Made by a program: the position numbers and the translations under genes. The notes beneath the pieces were generated by a model. The model had not been told where the DNA came from, did not search any database, and saw only the letters and a list, made by a program, of their open reading frames with translations. Shown here one piece after another: positions 1 to 8,191 of a DNA stretch of 31,445 bases (the stretch's first letter is position 1; every line of letters starts with the position of its first letter). The DNA is from an uncultured PS1 clade bacterium (GTDB lineage: Bacteria > Pseudomonadota > Gammaproteobacteria > PS1 > Pseudothioglobaceae): contig CALFDA010000024.1 of assembly GCA_937950605.1 (NCBI GenBank), forward strand, positions 1 to 31,445, in the 5' to 3' direction.

Positions 1-1
1 T

Positions 2-367
2 AATGTAGGTGTGCTATTACGCGGTATTAAGCGTGAAGAAGTAGAGCGCGGTCAAGTGCTTGCTAAGCCAGGTTCAATTAAGCCACATGCTAAATTTGAA
101 GCAGAAGTTTATGTGCTTAGCAAAGATGAAGGTGGTCGTCACACGCCATTCTTTAACAACTACCGTCCACAGTTTTATTTTAGAACAACTGATGTAACTG
201 GTGCTTGCCAACTACCAAAAGATGTAGAAATGGTAATGCCAGGGGACAATGTAAAGATGAGTGTAGAGTTATTGTCGCCAATCGCAATGGAAGATGGTTT
301 AAGGTTTGCAATCCGAGAAGGCGGTCGCACAGTGGGTGCAGGTGTTGTTTCAAAAGTGGTGGATTAG
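2..367 (+). CDS. tuf: Elongation factor Tu, C-terminal part (5' end outside window)
   Basis: GTPase that delivers aminoacyl-tRNA to the ribosomal A site; cytosolic. Only the last 121 codons are present and the frame is already open at base 2 (N-V-G-V-L-L-R-G-I). The visible part is the end of domain 2 and all of domain 3, with family signatures VGVLLRGI, GRHTPFF, YRPQFYFRTTDVTG and the terminal GRTVGAGVVSKV. The GTP-binding domain lies upstream of the window. A strong terminator follows, so this copy ends its own transcription unit before tRNA-Trp and secE. Whether this is the only tuf copy cannot be told from here. Identification is secure. Confidence 0.97.
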   Translation, partial: NVGVLLRGIKREEVERGQVLAKPGSIKPHAKFEAEVYVLSKDEGGRHTPFFNNYRPQFYFRTTDVTGACQLPKDVEMVMPGDNVKMSVELLSPIAMEDGLRFAIREGGRTVGAGVVSKVVD

Positions 368-437
368 TTGGGTTTTGGGTGTGGCACATATTAAGAATAT
401 AAGAGGCAAACACCCAAGTTTTGAGTTATACAAAAAT

Positions 438-480
438 ACCTTTAGCAACCTAATGTGAATGATTGCTAAAGGTGTTTTTT
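438..480 (+). terminator. Rho-independent terminator after tuf
   Basis: A perfect 11-bp inverted repeat (ACCTTTAGCAA at 438-448, TTGCTAAAGGT at 463-473) with a 14-nt loop is followed by GTTTTTT. It lies 70 bases after the tuf stop and just before tRNA-Trp. A weaker nested repeat precedes it (TTGGGTGT at 375-382 with ACACCCAA at 410-417). Confidence 0.9.
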
Positions 481-486
481 AGATGA

Positions 487-562
487 AGGCAAGTGGCTCA
501 ATTGGTAGAGTGGCGGTCTCCAAAACCGTTGGTTGGGGGTTCGAGTCCCTCCTTGCCTGCCA
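487..562 (+). tRNA. trpT: tRNA-Trp (anticodon CCA)
   Basis: Full cloverleaf of 76 nt with an encoded CCA end (560-562). The acceptor stem AGGCAAG (487-493) pairs perfectly with CTTGCCT (552-558), with discriminator G559. The anticodon stem 513-517/525-529 closes the loop CTCCAAA, with anticodon CCA at 520-522. The T loop reads TTCGAGT. It sits 17 bases before secE, a tuf-tRNATrp-secE order common in gammaproteobacteria. Confidence 0.97.
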
Positions 563-579
563 TATTTTAGGTGTGTATT

Positions 580-954
580 GTGAGTAAAAATACAGAAAAT
601 CAGGCTAAGCCAGAGTCATCAATAATGGTGATATTGTCAATTCTAATTGTAATTGGCTTCTTGGTGCTTTTCTATTCAGACCCATTAGAGTTAAATACAA
701 CGCTGTATAAGACGTTGGTGTTATTGGCGGGTTTAGTGTTAGCAGGGCTTGTTTTTTTCAAATCTCCACAAGGCATTCGATTAAGCATATTTTTAAAAGA
801 AACAAAAATCGAATTACGCAAAGTTGTTTGGCCAACAAGAGATGAAACCATTAAAACAACGGGCATGATTGTGGTAGCGGTTATTATCGTTGCTATTTTT
901 TTGTGGATTGTTGATGCGTTCTTTACTTGGGCTGTGCAATTACTAACAAACTGA
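580..954 (+). CDS. secE: Preprotein translocase subunit SecE
   Basis: Essential inner-membrane subunit that clamps SecY in the SecYEG channel. The 124 residues carry three hydrophobic segments (roughly 16-33, 42-61 and 95-115), the gammaproteobacterial three-helix form; many other bacteria have a single helix. The conserved cytoplasmic amphipathic region before the last helix is visible (FLKETKIELRKVVWPTRDET, with the hallmark KVVWP). The GTG at 580 is chosen because AGG at 568-570 lies 9 nt upstream; an in-frame GTG at 571 would sit directly on that site. It is followed closely by nusG, the usual secE-nusG pair. Confidence 0.95.
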   Translation: MSKNTENQAKPESSIMVILSILIVIGFLVLFYSDPLELNTTLYKTLVLLAGLVLAGLVFFKSPQGIRLSIFLKETKIELRKVVWPTRDETIKTTGMIVVAVIIVAIFLWIVDAFFTWAVQLLTN

Positions 955-969
955 TAAGGGGTTTTATAA

Positions 970-1503
970 GTGTCTAAAAGATGGTATGTGCTTCATGCAA
1001 GAAGTGGTTATGAGGCAAAAGTTAAAACCGCAATTGAAGAATCTCTTTATAGAGAGGGGTTATCGGATTTGCTTGGTGATATTGTGATTCCAACTGAGAG
1101 GGTGGTAGAGCTTAAAGATGGTCAGAAAAAAACAGCCGAGCGTAAATTTTTCCCAGGATATATGTTAATTAATGTCGAATTAACTGAATCAAGTTGGTTG
1201 TTGGTTAAAAACACCAGTAATGTCATTGGTTTTATTGGTGGGTTTTCGGGCAGACCATCACCAATTACGCAACGTGAAGTTGATAAGATTATGGCACGTG
1301 TACAAGAGGGAGCAGATAAGCCTAAACCTAAAGTTGCTTATCAACCAGGTGAGGAAATTTTAGTAATTGATGGTCCATTTAATGAGTTTAATGGCACGAT
1401 TGAAGCGGTTGATTACGAAAAGAATTTACTGAAAGTAGAAGTGTTAATTTTTGGACGAACTACACCAGTAGAATTAGAGTTTTCTCAAGTGCAGAAAACA
1501 TAA
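970..1503 (+). CDS. nusG: Transcription termination/antitermination factor NusG
   Basis: Binds elongating RNA polymerase, suppresses pausing, and links it to Rho or to the ribosome through S10. The product has 177 residues, close to the E. coli length. It has the N-terminal NGN domain opening (MSKRWYVLHARSGYE), the region with FFPGYMLINVEL, and a C-terminal KOW domain (from about 125, PGEEILVIDGPFNEFNGTIE). It starts with GTG; an AAGGGG ribosome-binding site lies at 956-961. Only 15 bases separate it from secE, so the two are co-transcribed. Confidence 0.97.
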   Translation: MSKRWYVLHARSGYEAKVKTAIEESLYREGLSDLLGDIVIPTERVVELKDGQKKTAERKFFPGYMLINVELTESSWLLVKNTSNVIGFIGGFSGRPSPITQREVDKIMARVQEGADKPKPKVAYQPGEEILVIDGPFNEFNGTIEAVDYEKNLLKVEVLIFGRTTPVELEFSQVQKT

Positions 1504-1527
1504 AAAAGTAAAAAATAGTTTTTAACA

Positions 1528-1559
1528 GGGGAGCTTACTTGTGTTAAGTGCTTGTACCC
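1528..1559 (+). promoter_or_regulatory. Probable L1-binding translational operator in the rplKA leader
   Basis: Short structured element 31 bases before the rplK start. GGG (1528-1530) pairs with CCC (1557-1559); AGC (1532-1534) with GCT (1550-1552); ACTT (1537-1540) with AAGT (1546-1549), closing a GTGTT loop. The two lower helices are separated by an asymmetric loop (one G against TGTA), the general architecture of L1 sites in 23S rRNA and L11-operon mRNAs. Feedback by ribosomal protein L1 on this operon is established in E. coli; assigning it here is inference from position and fold. Confidence 0.6.
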
Positions 1560-1590
1560 AAAACGAGGTAAATCCTCAAGGAAAGAAAAA

Positions 1591-2019
1591 ATGGCTAAAA
1601 AAATTGAATCCTACATTAAGTTACAAATTCCAGCGCAAGAAGCAAACCCTTCGCCGCCAGTGGGTCCAGCATTAGGTCAGCATGGTGTAAATATTATGGA
1701 TTTTTGCAAAGCGTTTAATGCTGCAACACAAGAAATTGATAAAGGCATGAAAGTGCCAGTAGTTATTACAGTTTATAACGATCGTAGTTTTACTTTTATC
1801 ACTAAAACACCGCCAGCAGCATTGTTAATTTTAAAAGCAACAGGCATCAAAAAAGGTAGCGGCACTCCACATACAAATAAAGTTGGCAAGATTACGCGTA
1901 TGCAGTTAGAAGAAATTGCAGCCATTAAAATGAAAGATTTGAATGCAAATAACATGGATGCAGCACTAAATATTATTGCTGGAACAGCTCGTTCAATGGG
2001 TGTTGAGGTGGAGGTTTAA
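1591..2019 (+). CDS. rplK: 50S ribosomal protein L11
   Basis: Component of the GTPase-associated centre of the large subunit, binding 23S rRNA near L10. It has 142 residues, the same as E. coli L11. The N-terminal domain begins MAKKIESYIKLQIPAQEANP with the proline-rich PSPPVGPALGQHGVNIMDFC stretch; the C-terminal rRNA-binding domain has KGSGTPHTNKVGKIT and ends IIAGTARSMGVEVEV. The ATG at 1591, with AAGGAAAG just upstream, is preferred over an in-frame upstream start because the family begins MAKK. rplA starts 5 bases after the stop. Confidence 0.97.
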   Translation: MAKKIESYIKLQIPAQEANPSPPVGPALGQHGVNIMDFCKAFNAATQEIDKGMKVPVVITVYNDRSFTFITKTPPAALLILKATGIKKGSGTPHTNKVGKITRMQLEEIAAIKMKDLNANNMDAALNIIAGTARSMGVEVEV

Positions 2020-2024
2020 TTGTT

Positions 2025-2720
2025 ATGGCTAAGTTGACAAAAAGACAAAAATACATTGCAACAAAAATTGATAGTAATAAGCGTTATGCAATAGTTGAGG
2101 CGTTGACACTACTAAAGGAGTGTTCAACAGCAAAATTTGATGAATCTATTGATATAAGTATCAACCTTGGCGTTGATGCAAATAAATCTGACCAAAATGT
2201 GCGTGGTGCAGTCGTATTGCCAAATGGTACAGGCAAAACAGTGCGTATTGCAGTGTTTACTCAAGGTGATAATGTGCAGAAAGCAGAAGCAGCAGGTGCT
2301 GATGTTGTGGGTATGGAAGATTTAATGAAAACCATGCAAGATGGTGATATCAACTATGATGTTGTGATCGCTTCTCCAGATGCAATGGGTGTTGTGGGTC
2401 GTTTGGGACAACTATTAGGTCCTCGTGGTTTGATGCCTAACCCTAAAGTTGGTACAGTAACGCTAGATGTGGCAACTGCAGTTAATAACGCAAAGGCAGG
2501 TCAAGTTCGTTACCGCACTGATAGAGCAGCTATTATTCATGCTAGCGTTGGCAAGGCATCATTTACTACAACAGCATTGTCTGAAAACATTGTTGTTTTA
2601 ATGAAAGCACTAAAGAAAGCAAAACCAAGTTCGGCTAAAGGCGTGTATTTCAAAAAAGTGAGTGTTTCATCAACTATGGGTTTAGGTCTAAGCGTTGATT
2701 TATCCTCGCTAGACATTTAG
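2025..2720 (+). CDS. rplA: 50S ribosomal protein L1
   Basis: Forms the L1 stalk at the E site and acts as the likely autogenous repressor of rplKA through the leader at 1528-1559. It has 231 residues, a near-standard length. Family motifs: AKLTKRQKY at the start, FDESIDISINLGVD, RGAVVLPNGTGK, ASPDAMGVVGRLGQLLGPRG followed by LMPNPKVGTVT, and GKASF near the C-terminus. The ribosome-binding sequence GGAGG lies inside the last codons of rplK, so translation is probably coupled. A 260-bp leader region separates it from rplJ. Confidence 0.97.
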   Translation: MAKLTKRQKYIATKIDSNKRYAIVEALTLLKECSTAKFDESIDISINLGVDANKSDQNVRGAVVLPNGTGKTVRIAVFTQGDNVQKAEAAGADVVGMEDLMKTMQDGDINYDVVIASPDAMGVVGRLGQLLGPRGLMPNPKVGTVTLDVATAVNNAKAGQVRYRTDRAAIIHASVGKASFTTTALSENIVVLMKALKKAKPSSAKGVYFKKVSVSSTMGLGLSVDLSSLDI

Positions 2721-2757
2721 GTTGAGGTAAAAAAGAATTCTTTTAGGTCCTAGAGTT

Positions 2758-2843
2758 ACTCTATGACCTCAAAGACCATAGGTGCAAACAGGTTTTTGGC
2801 GTGTTTGTTTAAATGATTGGTAACGCAATCAGCCTATGTAGAG
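2758..2843 (+). promoter_or_regulatory. L10-type ribosomal protein leader (rplJL autoregulation)
   Basis: The rplA-rplJ spacer folds into a branched structure typical of L10 leaders. CATAGG (2777-2782) pairs with CCTATG (2833-2838) and encloses two hairpins: CAAACA (2785-2790) with TGTTTG (2802-2807), and TGATTG (2814-2819) with CAATCA (2826-2831). A basal helix CTCTA (2759-2763) with TAGAG (2839-2843) stacks below, separated by a one-sided 13-nt bulge that could hold the kink-turn of this family. In E. coli the L10-L12 complex binds such a leader to repress rplJL; extending that here is inference. Confidence 0.7.
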
Positions 2844-2928
2844 GGTATGAGAAGTTTAGACATTAAGTGTAATTCTAATTTCAGAGTTATGTTTAAGGTG
2901 TTTAGGGTTTTCGATTTACTCTAGGGCG

Positions 2929-2957
2929 AAAGTTGTAGCAATTATAACTTTCTTTTT
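2929..2957 (+). terminator. Terminator-like hairpin in the rplJ leader (candidate attenuator)
   Basis: AAAGTTGTA (2929-2937) pairs with TATAACTTT (2943-2951) over 9 bp, including one G-U, with a 5-nt loop. C and then TTTTT (2953-2957) follow. It ends 23 bases before the rplJ start. AGTTAT at 2885-2890 could compete for ATAACT at 2944-2949, a possible anti-terminator. The stem is AT-rich, so efficiency is uncertain. Confidence 0.5.
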
Positions 2958-2980
2958 AAAACTGTTTAGGAGGGGACAAA

Positions 2981-3502
2981 GTGGCTATAAACTTAGAAGC
3001 AAAAAAAGTTATTGTCGAACAAGTAAATACACTTGCACAAGATAGTATTTCTGTTGGCGTAGCCGAGTATCGCGGATTAACAGTTGAGCAAATGACTAAT
3101 CTACGTACCAGTGCAATGGATGCAAATGTTTCTTTGCGTGTTGTTAAGAATACTTTGGCAAAAAGAGCGTTAGAAAATACGCAATGTGCATGTGTGGTAT
3201 CGGTATTAAACGGACCAGTAGTGCTGGGTTTTTCACAAGAGGACCCAGGTGCAGTAGCACGCGTATTCAAGAATTTCATTAAAGAAAACGAAGGTTTAGT
3301 TGTTAAAGGTCTAGGCGTTTCAGGTAATTTTGTGGATAGCAATGAACTTAAGCGTATTGCGGACTTGCCAACCAAAGATCGGGCGATTAGCTTAGTTATG
3401 GCATTAATGTTAGCACCAGTTGAGAAATTGGCAAGAAGTCTAAACGATATTCCTGCTCAAGTGACTCGGGTGATTTCAGCGTTGGCACAACAAAAACAGT
3501 AA
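2981..3502 (+). CDS. rplJ: 50S ribosomal protein L10
   Basis: Anchors the L7/L12 dimers on the ribosomal stalk and, complexed with L12, is expected to repress its own mRNA through the leader upstream. It has 173 residues (E. coli 165). The N-terminal domain contains the conserved EYRGLTVEQMTNLR and RVVKNTLAKRAL stretches; the C-terminal helix that binds L12 follows KLARSLNDIPAQV. It starts with GTG, supported by a strong AGGAGGGG site at 2968-2975. It forms a unit with rplL, 38 bases downstream. Confidence 0.97.
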   Translation: MAINLEAKKVIVEQVNTLAQDSISVGVAEYRGLTVEQMTNLRTSAMDANVSLRVVKNTLAKRALENTQCACVVSVLNGPVVLGFSQEDPGAVARVFKNFIKENEGLVVKGLGVSGNFVDSNELKRIADLPTKDRAISLVMALMLAPVEKLARSLNDIPAQVTRVISALAQQKQ

Positions 3503-3540
3503 TAAATACAAATCAAAAAAAGAAAAGGAGAGCAAATATC

Positions 3541-3924
3541 ATGGCTAAATTAACCAATGAGGATATTCTAAATGCTATTGCTGATATGTCAGTAATGGAT
3601 GTTGTTGAACTAGTTTCAGCAATGGAGGAAAAGTTTGGCGTTTCTGCGGCAGCGGCAGTGGCTGCGCCAGTGGCAACAGCTAGCGATGACAGTGGTGCAG
3701 TAGCAGAAGAAAAAGATGAGTTTGACGTTATGTTGAATAGTTTTGGTGATAAGAAAGTTGCTGTTATTAAAGCAGTGCGTAGCATTACTAGTCTTGGACT
3801 TAAAGAAGCAAAAGATATGGTTGAATCTGCACCTGTTGCAGTTAAAGAGGGCGCACCTAAGGCTGAAGCCGAAGATATCCAGAAGCAACTTGAAGAAGCT
3901 GGTGCCAGTGTAGAGCTTAAGTAA
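3541..3924 (+). CDS. rplL: 50S ribosomal protein L7/L12
   Basis: Multi-copy stalk protein that recruits translation factors and stimulates their GTPase activity. It has 127 residues. An N-terminal dimerisation domain (DILNAIADMSVMDVVELVSA) is followed by an Ala/Val-rich flexible hinge (about residues 37-58), then the globular C-terminal domain with EKDEFDVMLNSFGDKKVAVI and the factor-binding SLGLKEAKDMVESAP. A good GGAGAG site precedes the ATG. The gene is followed by an attenuator-like hairpin before rpoB, which allows stalk protein to be made in excess over polymerase. Confidence 0.97.
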   Translation: MAKLTNEDILNAIADMSVMDVVELVSAMEEKFGVSAAAAVAAPVATASDDSGAVAEEKDEFDVMLNSFGDKKVAVIKAVRSITSLGLKEAKDMVESAPVAVKEGAPKAEAEDIQKQLEEAGASVELK

Positions 3925-3948
3925 TTAATTTTGTTAAAAACTAAGAAT

Positions 3949-3967
3949 CCCCGCAAAAGGGGTTTTT
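3949..3967 (+). terminator. Partial terminator/attenuator between rplL and rpoB
   Basis: CCCC (3949-3952), loop GCAAAA, GGGG (3959-3962) and TTTTT (3963-3967), 24 bases after the rplL stop. A short stem with a U-tract, in the same place as the known E. coli rplL-rpoBC attenuator. The short stem fits partial readthrough, because rpoB needs transcripts from upstream. Confidence 0.75.
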
Positions 3968-3991
3968 GTGTTCTTTAATGAGTACATTTTT

Positions 3992-4015
3992 AGCCTATGA
4001 AGTTTTTCGTAGGCT
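3992..4015 (+). other. Hairpin in the rplL-rpoB spacer (possible RNA-processing site)
   Basis: AGCCTATG (3992-3999) pairs with CGTAGGCT (4008-4015), 8 bp with one G-U, closing an 8-nt loop. It lacks a following T-run, so it is not a terminator. E. coli has an RNase III cleavage hairpin in the equivalent spacer; the stem here is short for that enzyme, so the role is tentative. Confidence 0.45.
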
Positions 4016-4095
4016 GTCCCTGTTGTTGAGCGGTTTTTTGCAAAATAAAAACAAAATTGCTTAAAGACTCTTATGGATTAAATATGCGAGGTACT

Positions 4096-7000
4096 ATGGC
4101 TTATTCATTTACTGAAAAAAAGCGAATTAGAAATAATTTCGGCTCAAGAGAATCAATTTTAACCGAACCAGATTTACTAGCTATTCAGATTGAATCGTTC
4201 AACGACTTCATTCAATCTGATAAACAAACAAAATCAGATACTGGTTTGCATGCTGTTTTTCAATCCATATTCCCAATAACGGCGAATAATGGCTATGCTG
4301 AAATTGAATATTTGGATTATGAACCACAAAAACCAAAATTCAATGTTGAAGAGTGTAAGTTACGCGGCACCACCTTCGCATCTATATTGCGTGTTAAATT
4401 AAATTTAGTTTTATTTGATAAAAATGGTTCAACCTTAAAAAAGAAACGCAAAGTTAAACAGGTTATTGAGCAAGATGTTTATTTAGGTCAATTACCTTTG
4501 ATGACGGATACAGGAACTTTTGTTATCAATGGCGTCGAGCGTGTTGTGGTATCTCAATTGCATAGATCGCCAGGTGTTATTTTTGAACATGACAAGGGAA
4601 AAACACATTCTTCGGGCAAAATTCTTTTTTCTTCCCGCGTTATTCCTTATCGTGGTTCGTGGTTAGATTTTGAATTTGATCATCACGATCACCTATATGT
4701 GCGCATTGACCGTCGTCGTAAATTGCCATTAACAATTTTGTTGCGCGCTATGGGTTTTGATTCGAGCACAATTCTTGATATTTTCTTTGAAAAACTTAAT
4801 GTCAAGCTTAAGGCAAAATCTTGTGATGTGGGTTTATCTGCTACTAAATTACATGGCACAATTGCTGAGTTTGACATTAAGTCAGGCAAGAAAGTTGTTG
4901 TCGAAAAAGGTCGTCGTATTACTGCTAGACACACAAACATCTTAAAAAAAGATGGTGTAAAGTCGATAAATACACCACTTGAATATTTGTTAAATAAAGT
5001 TGTCTCGCAAGATGTTATTGATAAAACAACTGGTGAAATTTTAGTTGCCTCTAATACTGTTATTAGCGAAGAGGTGTTGGAACTGATTACCTCTAATAAA
5101 GTTAAAAAACTTGAAATTCTTTATGTTAACGATTCGGAAACAGGCGCTTATATTTCCGACACCCTGCGCCTAGACGAAACACGTAGTGAAATTGAAGCGC
5201 GCATGTCTATTTATCACGTAATGCGTCCTGGTGAACCAGCAACAGAAGATGCAGTTAATCAATTATTTAATAATTTGTTTTTTAAGAATGAGCGCTACAA
5301 TCTTTCTAAAGTAGGTCGTATGAAACTCAATCGCCGTTTGGGTATTGATTCTGAAACAGGCGAGCATGTATTAACAAATGATGACGTTTTAAACATTATC
5401 AAATTACTCATCGACATAAAAGATGGCAAAGATTCAGTTGATGATGTTGATACGCTTGCTAATAGACGTGTTAGGGCAATTGGTGAAATGATTGAAAACC
5501 AATTTAGAATTGGTTTGGTGCGTGTTGAAAAAGCTGTAAAAGAAAGCTTAAACTTGGCTGAAACTGACGAATTAACGCCACAAGATTTGATTAATTCCAA
5601 TCCAGTATCCGCCGCGGTGAAAGAATTTTTTGGTTCGTCCCAGTTGTCGCAGTTTATGGATCAAGTCAACCCCTTATCAGGGGTTACGCATAAACGTCGC
5701 ATTTCAGCTTTAGGGCCTGGTGGTTTAACGCGTGAGCGTGCTGGTTTTGAGGTGCGCGATGTTCATCCATCGCATTATGGTCGTTTATGTCCAATTGAAA
5801 CACCCGAAGGTCCAAATATTGGTTTGATTAATACTTTAGCCGTTCATGCTAGAACTAATAATTATGGTTTCTTAGAGACGCCTTATCAAATTGTTAAGAA
5901 TGGCAGGGTAACCGATAAGGTTGTATATGTTTCTGCGATTGACGAAATTACACATACAATTGCACAAGCAAACGCTAGCGTTGATGTCAAAGGCAATTTA
6001 ACAGATGATTTAATCTCTTGTCGTCATAAAAATGAATTTGTTTTAGTAAATTCCAAAGACGTAACTTTGATTGATATTGATTCTAAACAAATCTCATCAG
6101 TGGCGGCAGCATTGATTCCATTTTTAGAGCATGATGATGCGAACCGTGCGCTTATGGGCTCTAATATGCAACGTCAAGCAGTGCCAACGATTCGCGCCGA
6201 AAAGCCTCTAGTTGGCACAGGTATTGAGCGTGTTGTAGCAACAGATTCTCGTGTGTGCGTTACCGCTAAACATGGGGGTGTGGTTGAAGTGGTTGATGCT
6301 TCGCGTATCGTGATTCGCGTTGATTCTAAGCAAACAAAAGCAGATGAATTAGGTGTTGATATTTACAATCTTACCAAGTATGCGCGCTCTAATCAAAACA
6401 CTTGCATTAATCAAAAGCCTTTGGTTAAAACTGGAGATAAAATCTCTGCTGGTGATGTGTTGGCTGATGGTCCTTCAACCGATTTGGGTGAACTAGCACT
6501 CGGTCAAAATATGAAGATTGCCTTTATGCCATGGAATGGCTATAACTTTGAAGACTCTATTTTGATTTCTGAACGTGTAATACATAAGGATCGCTATACC
6601 ACCATTCACATTGAAGAGTTGACAGCCTATGCGCGTGATACCACTTTAGGTCCTGAAGAGATTACCGCTGATATTCCGAATGTTGGCGAATCTGCACTTT
6701 CTAAGCTTGATGAGGTTGGCGTGGTATACGTAGGTGCCCGTGTTAAAGGCGGTGATATTTTAGTGGGCAAGGTTACACCTAAGAGTGAAACTGTGCTTTC
6801 TCCAGAAGAAAAATTATTGCGTGCTATTTTTGGCGAAAAAGCCAACAATGTAAAAGATTCTTCGTTGCGTGTCGGCGCATTAAAGTCTGGTGTGGTAATT
6901 GATGTGCAGATATTTACGCGTGATAGTGTTGAAAAAGACACAAGAGCAAAAAGCATTGATGAGGACAGATTAGCGAAAATCAGAAAAGATATTGATGATG

Positions 7001-8178
7001 AGTTTGGCATTATTGATGGTGATATTTTCCGCCGTATTCGTCTGAGACTTTCGGGCAATGAGGTAACAAAGGGCGTTGCTAATATTAAGGCGGGTGAAAA
7101 ATTAAGCACTAAAACAATGAACTCATTAAGCAATGATGAAGTTGCAAAACTAAAAGTCAAAGACGCTTCTGTCAATAAAGCTGTGCTAGCCTTGGTTAAG
7201 CAGGCTAAGGCGAAGAAAGACGAGTTTGATGCATTTTTTGAAAATGAACGCATTAAAATTAACGAAGATGCCGAATTACCACCAGGTGTGATGAAAATGG
7301 TTAAAGTTTATGTGGCAACACGTAAAACATTACAAGTTGGCGATAAAATGGCGGGTCGTCATGGCAATAAGGGCGTTATTTCACGTGTCTCTCCAGTAGA
7401 AGATATGCCTTATCTTGCAGATGGTTCTACAATTGATGTTGTGCTTAATCCACTTGGTGTGCCTTCGCGAATGAATGTTGGTCAAGTATTGGAAGTTCAT
7501 TTGGGTTATGCTGCTAAAGGCTTAGGACACAAGATTGCTAAGATGCTTGATGAGAAACGCAGCGAAATGGTTAAAGATATCAGAATTTTCTTAAATAAAG
7601 TTTATAACTCTTATGGCAAGCAAGAAAATCTTGAATCTTTTAGTGATGAAGAGATTATCGAACTGGCCAATAACCTACGCGAAGGCGTGCCAATGGCAAC
7701 GCCAGTATTTGATGGTATCAAGGAAGCGGATATTAAGTCATTGTTAAAGTTGGCCGACTTGCCAGAATCTGGTCAAGAGCAACTTTATGATGGTCGCACT
7801 GGCGAACCATTCGATCGTCTAGTGACAGTCGGTTATATGCATATGTTGAAACTTAATCATTTGGTTGATGACAAAATACATGCCCGCTCAACAGGTTCTT
7901 ATTCACTAGTAACCCAGCAGCCACTAAGTGGTAAAGCGCAGTTTGGCGGTCAGCGATTTGGCGAGATGGAAGTATGGGCGCTAGAAGCTTATGGTGCAGC
8001 CCATACATTACGTGAAATGCTAACAGTCAAATCAGATGATGTTACAGGTCGCGCAAAGATGTATAAAAACATTGTTGATGGCGTGAATTTAACAGAATCC
8101 GTAATGCCAGAATCTTTTAATGTATTGGTTAAAGAGATTCGCTCGCTAGGTATCAATGTTGAGCTTGAGCAAAATTGA
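4096..8178 (+). CDS. rpoB: DNA-directed RNA polymerase subunit beta
   Basis: Catalytic-core subunit of RNA polymerase. It has 1360 residues against about 1342 in E. coli. The ATG at 4096 is chosen because the product then begins MAYSFTEKKRIRNNFG, matching the family; an in-frame TTG at 4057 and ATG at 4084 would add unrelated residues. Spacing to the GAGG at 4088-4091 is short. The rifampicin pocket (FFGSSQLSQFMDQ, then THKRRISALGPGGLTRERAGF) keeps the D, H and S equivalent to E. coli 516, 526 and 531, so sensitivity is expected. Downstream landmarks are RLCPIETPEGPNIGLINTL, MKIAFMPWNGYNFEDSILIS, KMAGRHGNKGV and the C-terminal QFGGQRFGEMEVWALEAYGA. rpoC follows 13 bases later. Confidence 0.98.
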   Translation: MAYSFTEKKRIRNNFGSRESILTEPDLLAIQIESFNDFIQSDKQTKSDTGLHAVFQSIFPITANNGYAEIEYLDYEPQKPKFNVEECKLRGTTFASILRVKLNLVLFDKNGSTLKKKRKVKQVIEQDVYLGQLPLMTDTGTFVINGVERVVVSQLHRSPGVIFEHDKGKTHSSGKILFSSRVIPYRGSWLDFEFDHHDHLYVRIDRRRKLPLTILLRAMGFDSSTILDIFFEKLNVKLKAKSCDVGLSATKLHGTIAEFDIKSGKKVVVEKGRRITARHTNILKKDGVKSINTPLEYLLNKVVSQDVIDKTTGEILVASNTVISEEVLELITSNKVKKLEILYVNDSETGAYISDTLRLDETRSEIEARMSIYHVMRPGEPATEDAVNQLFNNLFFKNERYNLSKVGRMKLNRRLGIDSETGEHVLTNDDVLNIIKLLIDIKDGKDSVDDVDTLANRRVRAIGEMIENQFRIGLVRVEKAVKESLNLAETDELTPQDLINSNPVSAAVKEFFGSSQLSQFMDQVNPLSGVTHKRRISALGPGGLTRERAGFEVRDVHPSHYGRLCPIETPEGPNIGLINTLAVHARTNNYGFLETPYQIVKNGRVTDKVVYVSAIDEITHTIAQANASVDVKGNLTDDLISCRHKNEFVLVNSKDVTLIDIDSKQISSVAAALIPFLEHDDANRALMGSNMQRQAVPTIRAEKPLVGTGIERVVATDSRVCVTAKHGGVVEVVDASRIVIRVDSKQTKADELGVDIYNLTKYARSNQNTCINQKPLVKTGDKISAGDVLADGPSTDLGELALGQNMKIAFMPWNGYNFEDSILISERVIHKDRYTTIHIEELTAYARDTTLGPEEITADIPNVGESALSKLDEVGVVYVGARVKGGDILVGKVTPKSETVLSPEEKLLRAIFGEKANNVKDSSLRVGALKSGVVIDVQIFTRDSVEKDTRAKSIDEDRLAKIRKDIDDEFGIIDGDIFRRIRLRLSGNEVTKGVANIKAGEKLSTKTMNSLSNDEVAKLKVKDASVNKAVLALVKQAKAKKDEFDAFFENERIKINEDAELPPGVMKMVKVYVATRKTLQVGDKMAGRHGNKGVISRVSPVEDMPYLADGSTIDVVLNPLGVPSRMNVGQVLEVHLGYAAKGLGHKIAKMLDEKRSEMVKDIRIFLNKVYNSYGKQENLESFSDEEIIELANNLREGVPMATPVFDGIKEADIKSLLKLADLPESGQEQLYDGRTGEPFDRLVTVGYMHMLKLNHLVDDKIHARSTGSYSLVTQQPLSGKAQFGGQRFGEMEVWALEAYGAAHTLREMLTVKSDDVTGRAKMYKNIVDGVNLTESVMPESFNVLVKEIRSLGINVELEQN

Positions 8179-8191
8179 TTAGGAGAATTTA

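Noticed and set aside
2956..3375. Minus-strand ORF opposite rplJ, and a similar one opposite rplL (3513-3956)
   Set aside because: Both are mirror readings of ribosomal protein genes with biased composition and no ribosome-binding site.
4057..4095. Longer RpoB from TTG 4057
   Set aside because: The extra residues have no match to the family N-terminus, which begins at MAYSFTEKK (4096).
6627..7253. 208-residue minus-strand ORF inside rpoB
   Set aside because: Antisense shadow of a highly conserved coding region; composition is Ser/Leu-rich as expected of a reverse reading, and no start signals are present.
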